NCBI GenBank assembly: GCA_014804445.1
Contig: JAAUZU010000004.1
Location: forward strand, 156,724-192,111
Origin: Lachnospiraceae bacterium
GTDB lineage: Bacteria; Bacillota; Clostridia; Lachnospirales; Lachnospiraceae
DNA length: 35,388 bases
Direction of reading: 5' to 3'
Of this stretch, positions 7,505 to 15,511 are shown one piece after another. The notes below the pieces were generated by a model. It was not told the DNA's origin, searched no databases, and saw only the letters and a list, made by a program, of their open reading frames with translations. The translations under genes were made by a program, and so were the position numbers. The stretch's first letter is position 1; each line of letters starts with the position of its first letter.

Positions 7505-8129
7505 GCAATTTCCTCCTTTGCCGTCGGCGCATTCGGTATAACCATAAAGAGTCCGTGATATAAATTTTCCGAAATACTGCCTTCTTTTGTAAATTTCTGC
7601 ATATACTAAGATGCCCCGACTGTACAAAAAATACTAAAACTACCTGAAAAATTGAATTAAAACGAGCAAAAAATTTGGAAATAATTAAATTAGATACAGA
7701 CACATAAGCCTGCAAGACATCCGCATACTATAGAAGTAACTTTTTTCTGCGGACAAGATACTAAAAATTTCACAAAATAAATGCTAAAATACTTTCTAAA
7801 ACCGGAAATTGCTTTGAACTACGAAAGCATAGATAAAATAGACTTAAACTGATAATCCTGAACCTTAGAAAGAAAAATAAAATGTACCGCACTGCCTCCT
7901 CTCCGTACAGATTGCCGGAGGCATCTTAGGGTTTTATTATAATCAATGCTGGTATATTTTGCAAGTTAAATTTCAAAATTCATAAAATTTTATTAAAATA
8001 TCGTTAAACTGCGCTGGCACTCTTGACTTAGAGGTTCGAAAAGTATAAGATACTTTTAGTCAGATTTTACGGGAGTTTCAGTCACCAACCAACAAAAATG
8101 CAGTATCTTAACAGTAAGGATGTGATAGC
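7505..8129. other. 625-base AT-rich intergenic region
   Basis: No convincing gene on either strand. It holds an imperfect hairpin at 7893-7923 (TGCCTCC/GGAGGCA, 17-base loop) followed by a weak T-run on the plus strand, and the mecA promoter region from 8023. Low-complexity A/T tracts dominate the rest. Confidence 0.6.
8023..8057 (+). promoter_or_regulatory. mecA promoter with overlapping palindrome
   Basis: TTGACT (8023-8028) with TAAGAT (8046-8051) at 17-base spacing, or TATAAG (8044-8049) at 15. The perfect inverted repeat AAAAGTAT-aag-ATACTTTT (8039-8057) covers the -10 box and could be an operator or a 5' hairpin. Confidence 0.55.
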
Positions 8130-8891
8130 ATGAAAATTGAAAAAGTGAATGAAAACCAAATTCGCTGTACGCTGACCCGTGAGGATTTGGCGGACCGCGA
8201 GTTAAAGATTAGCGAACTTGCATACGGTACAGAGAAGGCAAAAAATCTTTTCCGTGACATGATGCAGCAGGCTTCCTTTGAATGTGGTTTCGAAGCGGAA
8301 GATATTCCCTTGATGATAGAAGCAATCCCTCTCAATTCAGAGTGCATTGTACTGATTATAACAAAGGTGGAGGATCCGGAAGAGCTGGATACACGTTTTT
8401 CCAAGTTTGCCCCCTCTGTCCATGACGAGGACGACGATATGGACGATTCCATCGAAGATATGACGGACGGTGCGGATGAAGTGCTCGATTTATTTAAGCG
8501 GCTGCATGAAAGCCGTAAGGCAGCGGCAGGCGAAACGCAGAGCACACAGACAAAGCCTGAACGCAGCAATAAAAACGAAGGCGATTCCGAAAGCGCTGAT
8601 TTGACACGGATTTTTGTATTTGATTCCCTGTACAATCTGACACGGCTCGCAGGCATGCTTGCCGGAAATTACCAAGGTGAAAACTCTCTGTACAAGGACG
8701 AATCCGAAGGCTTATATCTGCTTGTAGTGCAGAAAAGCGGCCATACCCCCAAGGAGTTCAACCGCGTCTGCAACATTTTGTCAGAATACGGAAGCGCCCG
8801 CAAGAGTCTCCCCGCAAGCCGTTCCTATCTGGAAGAGCACTATTCCGCGGTTATCGCACAGAACGCCCTCCAGTCGCTTGCAGGAATCTAA
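8130..8891 (+). CDS. mecA: MecA adaptor protein for the ClpC protease
   Basis: This 253-aa protein belongs to the MecA family, which delivers substrates to ClpCP and promotes ClpC assembly. The N-terminal domain (KIEKVNENQIRCTLTREDL, residues 2-20) recognises substrates. An acidic linker (DEDDDMDDSIEDM) and a charged Lys/Glu-rich stretch follow at ~100-160, then the C-terminal ClpC-binding domain (FVFDSLYNLTRLAGML onward). Length is slightly above the ~220 aa of Bacillus MecA because of the linker. The start at 8130 has AAGGATGTGA upstream. It is monocistronic, between its own promoter and a strong terminator. Substrates here are unknown. Confidence 0.93.
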   Translation: MKIEKVNENQIRCTLTREDLADRELKISELAYGTEKAKNLFRDMMQQASFECGFEAEDIPLMIEAIPLNSECIVLIITKVEDPEELDTRFSKFAPSVHDEDDDMDDSIEDMTDGADEVLDLFKRLHESRKAAAGETQSTQTKPERSNKNEGDSESADLTRIFVFDSLYNLTRLAGMLAGNYQGENSLYKDESEGLYLLVVQKSGHTPKEFNRVCNILSEYGSARKSLPASRSYLEEHYSAVIAQNALQSLAGI

Positions 8892-8902
8892 TCGCAGACT
8901 AC

Positions 8903-8934
8903 AAAAAGAGGCTGTCAGACAGCCTCTTTTTTTG
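8903..8934. terminator. Bidirectional terminator after mecA
   Basis: A 12-bp stem AAAAAGAGGCTG / CAGCCTCTTTTT with a 5-base loop and T-runs on both strands. It can serve mecA and the convergent DUF1858 gene. Confidence 0.9.
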
Positions 8935-8987
8935 TTATGAAACCGGAGTGCACGACGCACCCGCTGAATACGAAATTCTTTCCGGAT

Positions 8988-9179
8988 TTATAAAGCCGCA
9001 ATCTTCTCCATCAGTGCATCCACATCCATGCCATGCACCATCGCCGCTTCTTCCAAAGATTCTCCCTGTGCGGAAGGACAGCCAAGACAATGCATACCCG
9101 CCTCCATCAGAATGGGAGCCACTTCAGGAGCCTGTCTTAAGATTTCGCCGATTGTCATGTCCTTTGTAATATTCTGCAT
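8988..9179 (-). CDS. DUF1858 domain protein
   Basis: This 63-aa protein matches the DUF1858 family (hybrid-cluster-protein-associated redox disulfide domain): [20 protein letters not shown] followed by [19 protein letters not shown], with the conserved Cys-x-x-Cys pair. The family is common in anaerobes and is thought to be redox related; its exact role is not established. It has a strong AGGAGGTGG ribosome site and its own promoter (9206-9234), and is divergent from the pyruvate formate-lyase operon. Confidence 0.9.
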   Translation of the reverse strand: MQNITKDMTIGEILRQAPEVAPILMEAGMHCLGCPSAQGESLEEAAMVHGMDVDALMEKIAAL

Positions 9180-9205
9180 AGTTCCACCTCCTTTTGTACC
9201 TGTTT

Positions 9206-9234
9206 AGTATAATACTTTCCCTTTCTTTTGGCAA
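9206..9234 (-). promoter_or_regulatory. Promoter of the DUF1858 gene
   Basis: Minus-strand TTGCCA (9229-9234) and TATACT (9206-9211) with 17-base spacing, 27 bases before the start codon. Confidence 0.7.
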
Positions 9235-9322
9235 GTCATTCCCAAAAATGAATTTTTCTTGTATTTTTTGTAAAACATTAGTTAAAATAAGTATTTGTAT
9301 AGAAAAAAGTACATTTGCGCGC

Positions 9323-9351
9323 TTGACGTGTATACACGTTTTTCATATAAT
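9323..9351 (+). promoter_or_regulatory. Promoter of the pyruvate formate-lyase operon with palindromic operator
   Basis: TTGACG (9323-9328) and a perfect TATAAT (9346-9351) have 17-base spacing. The 14-base perfect palindrome ACGTGTATACACGT (9326-9339) lies in the spacer and overlaps the -35 box, a position suited to a dimeric repressor. It does not match the Rex consensus I know. Confidence 0.75.
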
Positions 9352-9418
9352 ATTTTCATAAGATTAGCAACCGAACCACTGATTCACACTAATCAAATTT
9401 TATAGGAGGCATTTCAAA

Positions 9419-11458
9419 ATGAGACCAGAATGGAATGATTTTGTAGGCGGCAAATGGGAAAATGAAATCAATGTTCGCGATTTCATCCAGAAGAATTACG
9501 AGCCCTATGACGGGGACGAATCCTTCTTAGCCGAAGCTACACAGAACACAAAGGATTTATGGGCACAGGTATTGGAGTTACAAAAGAAGGAAAGAGAAGC
9601 CGGCGGCGTTCTTGATATGGACACCAAGGTTATCTCCACCATCACTTCCCACGGACCCGGATATCTTGACAAGGATAAGGAGACCATCGTAGGCTTCCAG
9701 ACAGACAAGCCGTTTAAGCGCTCCTTACAGCCTTACGGCGGTATCAGAATGGCAGAGAAGGCATGTTCTGACAACGGCTACGAGGTTGACCCGGAAGTGA
9801 GCGAGTTCTTCTCCACCCACAGAAAGACACACAACGCAGGCTGCTTCGATGCATACAATCAGGAAATGAGAGCTTGCCGTTCTTCTCATATCATCACAGG
9901 TCTTCCGGATGCTTACGGCCGCGGACGTATCATCGGCGACTACAGACGTGTTGCTCTGTATGGTATCGACAGACTGATTGAAGACAAACAGGCACAGAAG
10001 GATTCTACCGGACGTGTTATGACAGACGACGTTATCCGCCTTCGCGAAGAGATTTCCGAGCAGATGGTTGCTCTGAAATTGATGAAGGAAATGGCTGCTT
10101 CCTATGGCTGTGATATTTCCAAGCCCGCTACTAACGTAAAAGAAGCAATTCAGGCTACTTACTTCGGTTACCTCTGCGCTGTAAAGGAGCAGAACGGTGC
10201 CGCTATGTCCCTCGGACGTACTTCCACCTTCCTTGACTGCTATGCGCAGAGAGATTTAAAGGCAGGCGTATTTACCGAGGAGCAGATTCAGGAATTTGTT
10301 GACCACTTCATCATGAAGCTGCGCTGCATCAAGTTTGCACGTACTCCTGAGTACAATCAGATTTTCGCAGGCGACCCGGTTTGGGTAACCGAATCTCTGG
10401 GCGGTGTTGGTGTTGACGGACGTCACATGGTAACCAAGATGAGCTTCCGTTATCTGCACACCCTGACCAACTTAGGACCTTCTCCCGAGCCCAACCTGAC
10501 AGTTCTCTGGTCCACAAGACTTCCTGAGAGCTGGAAGAGATACTGTGCAAAGATGTCCATCCAGACTTCTTCCATCCAGTATGAGAATGATGATTTGATG
10601 AGAGTAACCCACGGTGACGACTACGGCATCGCATGCTGCGTATCCTCCATGGTTATCGGTAAGGAAATGCAGTTCTTCGGCGCTCGTGCTAACCTGGCTA
10701 AATGTCTTCTGTACGCTTTGAACGGCGGTATCGACGAAGTAACCAAGAAGCAGGTTGGACCTAAGTATCGTCCTGTTACCGGCGACGTTCTGGATTATGA
10801 TGATGTAATGGATAAATTCATCGATATGATGGAATGGCAGGCAGATGTTTATGTAAACACCCTGAATGTTATCCACTATATGCATGACAAATACTGCTAT
10901 GAGAGAGCACAGATGGCTCTTCATGACAGAGACGTAAAGCGTTACTTTGCAACCGGTCTGGCTGGTCTGTCCATCGTTGCAGACTCCCTCTCCGCAATCA
11001 AGTACGCTAAGGTTGAAGTTGTTCGTGACGAAGACGGCATCATTGTTGACTTCAAGACCACCGGCGACTTCCCGAAATACGGCAACGACGACGACCGTGT
11101 AGATACCATTGCACATGACATCGTATCCAGATTCATGACCGCAATCAGAAGAAACCACGTATACAGAAACGGTGTTCCTACCATGTCCGTTCTTACCATT
11201 ACTTCCAACGTAACCTACGGCAAGGCAACCGGCAACACCCCTGACGGACGTAAGAAAGGCCAGCCTTTTGCACCCGGCGCTAACCCGATGCATGGACGTG
11301 ACACCCACGGCGCTGTTGCTTCCCTTTCTTCTGTAGCAAAACTGCCTTTCGAGGATGCTCAGGACGGTATCTCCAATACCTTCACCATCATCCCCGGCGC
11401 ACTTGGCAAGGAAGCTCAGGTATTCTCCGGCGATCTGGAGTTAGATTTAAACAAATAA
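9419..11458 (+). CDS. pflB: Pyruvate formate-lyase catalytic core lacking the glycyl-radical domain
   Basis: The enzyme converts pyruvate and CoA to acetyl-CoA and formate. This 679-aa protein aligns with PflB over the ten-stranded barrel. It has the catalytic pair Cys406-Cys407 (GIACCVSSM, equal to E. coli Cys418-Cys419) and the family strings [19 protein letters not shown] and [17 protein letters not shown]. coli PflB has about 760 residues and ends with the RVSGYAV radical loop. Here the chain stops after [20 protein letters not shown] plus about 11 residues, so the last ~60-80 residues are absent. They are encoded by a separate gene at 11724. The AGGAGG ribosome site and the high codon bias, typical of strongly expressed genes, argue against a pseudogene. 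Confidence 0.93.
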   Translation: MRPEWNDFVGGKWENEINVRDFIQKNYEPYDGDESFLAEATQNTKDLWAQVLELQKKEREAGGVLDMDTKVISTITSHGPGYLDKDKETIVGFQTDKPFKRSLQPYGGIRMAEKACSDNGYEVDPEVSEFFSTHRKTHNAGCFDAYNQEMRACRSSHIITGLPDAYGRGRIIGDYRRVALYGIDRLIEDKQAQKDSTGRVMTDDVIRLREEISEQMVALKLMKEMAASYGCDISKPATNVKEAIQATYFGYLCAVKEQNGAAMSLGRTSTFLDCYAQRDLKAGVFTEEQIQEFVDHFIMKLRCIKFARTPEYNQIFAGDPVWVTESLGGVGVDGRHMVTKMSFRYLHTLTNLGPSPEPNLTVLWSTRLPESWKRYCAKMSIQTSSIQYENDDLMRVTHGDDYGIACCVSSMVIGKEMQFFGARANLAKCLLYALNGGIDEVTKKQVGPKYRPVTGDVLDYDDVMDKFIDMMEWQADVYVNTLNVIHYMHDKYCYERAQMALHDRDVKRYFATGLAGLSIVADSLSAIKYAKVEVVRDEDGIIVDFKTTGDFPKYGNDDDRVDTIAHDIVSRFMTAIRRNHVYRNGVPTMSVLTITSNVTYGKATGNTPDGRKKGQPFAPGANPMHGRDTHGAVASLSSVAKLPFEDAQDGISNTFTIIPGALGKEAQVFSGDLELDLNK

Positions 11459-11477
11459 CTAATGGAGGAGGAACACC

Positions 11478-11705
11478 ATGGACGAAAAATCTATGATTGA
11501 TGATTTGGTAAAAATGCTGGATTCCGGCATGGCAAACGGTGTCGGCCACGTCAATGTGGACTTTGATGAAAACAGCGATAATTCCAAAAACGTTCAGACA
11601 ATGGGGTGTACGGATTGCTCCAGAACACCTTTAGCATGCAGTGTTCCCACTCTTCATCAGGGACTTGATGATTACAGCGGTCGCAAAGACAGCGACAAAA
11701 ATTAA
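11478..11705 (+). CDS. Small Cys-containing protein between the PFL core and its radical subunit
   Basis: This 75-aa protein has its own GGAGGAGG ribosome site, 19 bases after the core stop. Residues 7-29 (IDDLVKMLDSGMANGVGHVNVD) parallel the start of the radical subunit ([23 protein letters not shown]), so it looks like a duplicated copy of that segment. The rest diverges: there is no RVSGYAV loop, and instead there is GCTDCSRTPLACS with Cys44, Cys47 and Cys54, then an acidic tail. It cannot carry the glycyl radical. Possible roles are a placeholder for the radical domain, a protective or assembly partner, or a redox or metal sensor; none is shown by sequence. Confidence 0.8.
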   Translation: MDEKSMIDDLVKMLDSGMANGVGHVNVDFDENSDNSKNVQTMGCTDCSRTPLACSVPTLHQGLDDYSGRKDSDKN

Positions 11706-11723
11706 ATTAGGAGGAATAAAATT

Positions 11724-11963
11724 ATGGCAGCAAATGCACAGGTTGACAATTTAGTAGCTTTACTTGATGGCTATGCAACAAAGGGCGGTCATCACCTGAA
11801 TGTAAATGTGCTCAACAGAGATACCCTGTTGGACGCACAGAAGCATCCTGAGAACTATCCTCAGCTTACTATCCGTGTATCCGGATACGCTGTTAATTTC
11901 ATTAAATTAACACCGGAACAGCAGGCAGACGTTATCTCCCGTACATTCCACGAAGCTGTTTAA
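11724..11963 (+). CDS. Separate glycyl-radical subunit of pyruvate formate-lyase
   Basis: This 79-aa protein equals the C-terminal domain of PflB. It opens with [11 protein letters not shown], continues [19 protein letters not shown], and holds the radical loop RVSGYAVNF with Gly54 in the place of E. coli Gly734. It resembles the stand-alone cofactor GrcA/YfiD, which rescues oxygen-cleaved PFL. Here, though, the core has no radical domain of its own, so this subunit should be obligatory. It has an AGGAGG ribosome site and is third in the operon, with pflA next. It would be the substrate of the activase, then dock on the core to generate the cysteine thiyl radical. Confidence 0.92.
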   Translation: MAANAQVDNLVALLDGYATKGGHHLNVNVLNRDTLLDAQKHPENYPQLTIRVSGYAVNFIKLTPEQQADVISRTFHEAV

Positions 11964-11988
11964 TCCGAATCCGTTTTATCACTGATTC

Positions 11989-12051
11989 AAAGGGCTGTGT
12001 ACTGTTTTCGTGCCGGTTGTCTTCAACCGGCACGCGGTGGCAGCCCTTTTT
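11989..12051 (+). terminator. Two-tier hairpin terminator between the PFL genes and pflA
   Basis: The inner stem GTGCCGGTTG (12010-12019) / CAACCGGCAC (12024-12033) sits inside an outer stem AAAGGGCTG (11989-11997) / CAGCCCTTT (12041-12049), and a T-run ends the structure. It should end most transcripts after the radical subunit, giving pflA less expression than the structural genes. I see no separate strong pflA promoter. Confidence 0.8.
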
Positions 12052-12090
12052 GACACGACAGCTTTCACTTTTAATAAAAAGAGGTTTTCT

Positions 12091-12849
12091 ATGAAAGGCA
12101 GAATACATTCTCTGGAAAGTTTTGGCACCGTGGACGGTCCCGGTGTCCGCTTCGTTGTTTTTGTACAGGGCTGCCCCATGCGCTGCGCTTACTGTCACAA
12201 CCCCGACACCTGGGAGATGGCAGGCGGCACCATGATGGAGCCGGCGGAAATCATTGAACAGTTTGAACGCAACAGGGGCTTTTACAAGGACGGCGGCATC
12301 ACGGTAACCGGCGGTGAACCTTTGATGCAGGTTGATTTTTTAATTGATTTGTTCACCTTGGCAAGAAAGAACAATATTCACACCTGTATAGACAGCTCCG
12401 GCATCGCATTCAACCGCAGCAACACAGAGTTCATGAACAAAATGGACAAATTAGCAGAGCTGACCGATTTGGTTATGCTGGATATCAAGCATATCGACCC
12501 GCAAAAGCATTTAGAACTGACCAGTCAGCCTAACACCAATATTTTAGACTTCTGCAGATATCTTGACGAAAAAAAGATTGATATGTGGATTCGCCATGTC
12601 GTTGTACCCGGCATCACGGACGATGACGTATATTTGGAGCAGCTTGGCTATTTTATCGGGCAATTCCACAACCTAAAAGCGCTGGATGTCCTTCCCTACC
12701 ACACGATGGGTGAGAAAAAATACGAATCCCTCGGGCTTCCCTACAAGCTCCACGGCGTTCCCGCTATGGACAAAGATAAAGTGGTGGAAAAGAAAGCCGT
12801 TATATTGGCGGGCATCAAAAAACGCCGCGCAGAAATGCAAAACGCATAA
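12091..12849 (+). CDS. pflA: Pyruvate formate-lyase activating enzyme (radical SAM)
   Basis: This 252-aa radical SAM enzyme abstracts hydrogen from the PFL glycine. The Cys-x3-Cys-x2-Cys cluster motif is C28-C32-C35 (QGCPMRCAYCHNPDTWE), and FGTVDGPGVRF precedes it as in PflA. GGITVTGGEPLMQ, LDIKH and the C-terminal LPYHTMGEKKYESLG are also present. The start is the ATG at 12091 with AGAGG upstream; an open frame back to 12010 only reads through the terminator hairpin. In this window its natural substrate should be Gly54 of the 79-aa subunit. Confidence 0.96.
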   Translation: MKGRIHSLESFGTVDGPGVRFVVFVQGCPMRCAYCHNPDTWEMAGGTMMEPAEIIEQFERNRGFYKDGGITVTGGEPLMQVDFLIDLFTLARKNNIHTCIDSSGIAFNRSNTEFMNKMDKLAELTDLVMLDIKHIDPQKHLELTSQPNTNILDFCRYLDEKKIDMWIRHVVVPGITDDDVYLEQLGYFIGQFHNLKALDVLPYHTMGEKKYESLGLPYKLHGVPAMDKDKVVEKKAVILAGIKKRRAEMQNA

Positions 12850-12861
12850 AAGGGCTTGTAT

Positions 12862-12889
12862 TTGTCCGTATTTTATATTAGAATATAAA
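12862..12889 (+). promoter_or_regulatory. Ferredoxin promoter
   Basis: TTGTCC (12862-12867) and TATAAA (12884-12889), 16-base spacing, about 50 bases before the ferredoxin start. Confidence 0.6.
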
Positions 12890-12940
12890 CGATGAGGCAT
12901 TATATTAAGATTTCATACGCAATTAAAGGAGGATAATATT

Positions 12941-13111
12941 ATGGCATTTGTTATCAGCGATACATGTGTAGCTTGTGGTGCTTGTGAATCCCAGTGTCCC
13001 GTAGGTGCAATCAGCATGGGCGATGGCAAAATGGAAATCGACCCTAACACCTGCATTAACTGCGGTTCCTGCGCAGGCGTATGTCCTGTAAGCGCTATTT
13101 CCGAGGAATAA
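12941..13111 (+). CDS. 2[4Fe-4S] clostridial ferredoxin (56 aa)
   Basis: A short electron carrier with two complete Cys-x2-Cys-x2-Cys-x3-Cys-Pro motifs: C9-C12-C15-C19 (CVACGACESQCP) and C38-C41-C44-C48 (CINCGSCAGVCP). The size and internal two-fold symmetry are those of low-potential clostridial ferredoxins. The AAAGGAGG ribosome site and strong codon bias suggest high expression. It lies 91 bases after pflA with its own promoter and a terminator. Ferredoxin could supply the electron PflA needs to reduce its cluster, though clostridial ferredoxins serve many enzymes, so this pairing is inference. Confidence 0.95.
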   Translation: MAFVISDTCVACGACESQCPVGAISMGDGKMEIDPNTCINCGSCAGVCPVSAISEE

Positions 13112-13148
13112 TGCAAAACAATAAGTCATTCCGATAAGAGATGACAAA

Positions 13149-13184
13149 GCGGCTTAGGATATTTCTCCCAAGCCGCCTTTTTCA
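13149..13184 (+). terminator. Terminator after the ferredoxin gene
   Basis: GCGGCTTAGG pairs with CCCAAGCCGC (small mismatch in the loop side), followed by a T-run at 13178-13182. Confidence 0.8.
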
Positions 13185-13208
13185 TTTTATCGCTCTGATA
13201 CTGCTTCC

Positions 13209-14030
13209 TTACTTTTTCAACAACCTTCTCTTCTTTCGCAGCAAATCATCTATCTTCTTATAGTGCTCCTCCTCCCGTTTCACCTTCTCTGTATTGCGTT
13301 CTTCCTCGCGCTCTTCCTGCATCCGGAACTGATAATCCATTTCCTTCAGCACGCTTTCTTTCATTTCCCGGCAAAGATATTCATTGTTTTCCTGCAGAGT
13401 TTCTTTAAATAGCTGTTTCAACAGCCATTGCAATCGCTTGAATTTTTCTTCGTTTGACTCTCTCTGTAAGGACTTCTTCTGCTCTGCCGGCAATGGCTTG
13501 TCCTGCTTTCTTTCCGTGGAAGGGATATCCTTCACCACCTCTGCCTCACCTGTCACGCGCTTAAGCTCCGGGGCTTTTGCCGTCTCTTCCTGCTCCGTGC
13601 GCCCTCCTTTTACCACCTGTATCTTTCCTCTCTCCTGCTGTCCTTCGTTTATCTCTGCTTTTTTTATGCCTTGTCCACTTTCTGCCTTTTTTATTTCCTT
13701 GAGAAGCTCCGTCTGCTTCATGGAAGGAAACTCCTTGATTGTCTCTGCAGATTTCCGAAGTTTTTCTTCTTCCGCCTCCGGCGCGGCTGCGGGTGTAATC
13801 ATGTCCAGCTTTCCGTTTTTCAATACCATTCTGATAGCTTTCAACTGCAGTCCCCTTTCCTTCAAATCCTTTATTTCCTGAAATCTTTTCACATCCTCTT
13901 CCGTATAATACCGGTGCCCCAATTCGTTTCGCTTGATGGGCAGCCCCAGTTCCTCTTCCCAATAGCGAAGCACATGTGCCTCCACCTTTACTCTTTTTGC
14001 TGCGTCTGAAATCAATAATGCACTACTCAT
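13209..14030 (-). CDS. MerR-type DNA-binding protein with long charged C-terminus
   Basis: A 273-aa protein. Residues 5-75 form a MerR-like winged helix-turn-helix (ISDAAKRVKVEAHVLRYWEE ... GHRYYTEEDVKRFQEIKDL). There is no MerR effector domain; instead a very charged Glu/Lys-rich region follows, with coiled-coil character at ~85-150 and 195-273. The plan resembles RacA-like or chromosome-associated MerR proteins more than metal sensors. The ATG at 14030 with AGGATG is chosen; the frame open to 14198 overlaps dnaB. It follows dnaB on the same strand after a strong hairpin. Its role is unknown. Confidence 0.8.
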   Translation of the reverse strand: MSSALLISDAAKRVKVEAHVLRYWEEELGLPIKRNELGHRYYTEEDVKRFQEIKDLKERGLQLKAIRMVLKNGKLDMITPAAAPEAEEEKLRKSAETIKEFPSMKQTELLKEIKKAESGQGIKKAEINEGQQERGKIQVVKGGRTEQEETAKAPELKRVTGEAEVVKDIPSTERKQDKPLPAEQKKSLQRESNEEKFKRLQWLLKQLFKETLQENNEYLCREMKESVLKEMDYQFRMQEEREEERNTEKVKREEEHYKKIDDLLRKKRRLLKK

Positions 14031-14075
14031 CTTACATCCTGCCTTTCTGTTTCTCAACTTAAGTTTCCAAAAAAG

Positions 14076-14125
14076 AAAAGAGAACAAATTAACGGAGCGC
14101 TCCGGTTCCTTATCTGTTCTCTTTT
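14076..14125 (-). terminator. Terminator after dnaB
   Basis: An 11-bp stem AAAAGAGAACA / TGTTCTCTTTT encloses the palindrome CGGAGCGCTCCG, with a T-rich tail on the minus strand. It ends the gdpP-rplI-dnaB transcript. Confidence 0.8.
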
Positions 14126-14155
14126 GTATTCTGATATGTAATTGTAAAGCCTGTC

Positions 14156-15493
14156 CTACCGCTCCAAATTGGCGAATTTGGTATAGTTGGGCAGCCACGC
14201 CAGCTCCACGGTGCCGATAGGTCCGTTTCTCTGCTTGGCAATGATAATCTCGGCAATGCCCGGCCGCTCTGTATCATGATTGTAATACTCATCACGATAA
14301 ATAAACATAACCACGTCGGCGTCCTGCTCGATGGCTCCCGATTCACGCAAGTCTGAAAGCATCGGTCTGTGGTCGGGTCTCTGCTCAACCGCACGAGACA
14401 ACTGCGACAATGCCAGCACCGGCACGGAAAGCTCTCTCGCAATTGCTTTTAAGGAGCGGGAAATATCGGATATTTCCTGTTGTCTGGAGTCCGTGCGCCC
14501 GCTTCCCGACATCAACTGCAGATAGTCGATGACAATCATGGACAAATCATGCTCCAGCTTGTACTTTCTGCACTTGCTGCGAAGCTCCGCAATGCTGATA
14601 CCCGGGGTATCGTCTATAATCAGATTGGATTTGCCAATCACGCCGGCGCTCTCGATCAGCTTCTCCCATTCCTGATCGGAAAGCTGGCCTGTTCTGATAT
14701 GCTGCGAATCCACCTTGGATTCCAGAGAAAACAATCGGTTTACCAACTGTTCCTTGGACATTTCCAGACTGAAAATGGCTATCGTCTTATTGAGCTTAAA
14801 CGCTACGTGCTCCGCTATATTGAGCACGAACGCCGTCTTTCCCATGGAGGGACGGGCTGCAATCAGAACCAGGTCCGCCGGCTGCATACCCGCTGTCCTG
14901 TAGTCCAAGTCTGCAAAGCCTGTCGCAATTCCCGTCACCGCTCCCTTATTTTTGGAAGCGCGCTCAATCCTGTCCATAGCATTCATCACGACCTGCCTGA
15001 TTGGCACAAACTCTCCGGTATTGCGCTTCTGCACCACCTCAAAAATTTTCTTTTCGGTATCCTCCAAAATAACTTCAAGGCTTTCCTTGCCCGCATAACA
15101 GGTATTCGCAATCTCTTCATTTAAGCGGATAAGCTTCCTTAAAGTTGCTTTCTCTGCTACGATTCCGGCATAATATTTGATGTTTGCCGAGGTGGGAACT
15201 GCGGTAATTAAATCCCTGACAAATTCAAGGCTGCTGACCTCAGGGGGCACATCCTTTTCTTTGAGCCTGTCCTGCAGCGTGACCAAATCCACCGGCTTCC
15301 CTTCATTATGCAGTTCTACCATGGTTTCAAAAAGAATACCATACTGCCTGCTGTAAAAATCCTCTCCGGTCACAAGCTCCGATGCCACAACAATGGCTTC
15401 CCTGTCCATAATCATGGAACCGATGACAGACTGCTCCGCTTCCATGCTATGAGGCAATATTCTCTTTAAAACGGTTTCTTCCATTGTGGGCAT
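14156..15493 (-). CDS. dnaB: Replicative DNA helicase DnaB
   Basis: This 445-aa hexameric helicase unwinds DNA at the replication fork. The N-terminal domain (PHSMEAEQSVIGSMIMDREA, where primase and loader bind) spans ~12-110. The RecA-like domain has Walker A ARPSMGKTAF, Walker B MIVIDYLQLM, and LSQLSRAVEQRPDHRPMLSD with the SGAIEQDADVV segment. The length is normal and no intein is present. The start at 15493 has AAAGGA upstream; a second ATG lies three codons in. It sits 18 bases after rplI, the usual Firmicutes order. Confidence 0.98.
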   Translation of the reverse strand: MPTMEETVLKRILPHSMEAEQSVIGSMIMDREAIVVASELVTGEDFYSRQYGILFETMVELHNEGKPVDLVTLQDRLKEKDVPPEVSSLEFVRDLITAVPTSANIKYYAGIVAEKATLRKLIRLNEEIANTCYAGKESLEVILEDTEKKIFEVVQKRNTGEFVPIRQVVMNAMDRIERASKNKGAVTGIATGFADLDYRTAGMQPADLVLIAARPSMGKTAFVLNIAEHVAFKLNKTIAIFSLEMSKEQLVNRLFSLESKVDSQHIRTGQLSDQEWEKLIESAGVIGKSNLIIDDTPGISIAELRSKCRKYKLEHDLSMIVIDYLQLMSGSGRTDSRQQEISDISRSLKAIARELSVPVLALSQLSRAVEQRPDHRPMLSDLRESGAIEQDADVVMFIYRDEYYNHDTERPGIAEIIIAKQRNGPIGTVELAWLPNYTKFANLER

Positions 15494-15511
15494 AACAATT
15501 TCCTTTCCCGC

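Noticed and set aside
10472..11308. 278-aa open frame on the minus strand inside the PFL core
   Set aside because: It is a shadow of the strongly biased codons of the PFL gene; no ribosome site, no recognisable motif.
11459..11723. Split pfl read as a frameshift or sequencing error
   Set aside because: Each piece has its own AGGAGG-type ribosome site and start, the middle gene is a distinct protein, and no single-base change would join core and radical domain.
12010..12090. Upstream extension of pflA starting with GTG at 12010
   Set aside because: The extra 27 codons translate the nested terminator hairpin; PflA homology begins at the ATG at 12091, which has a ribosome site.
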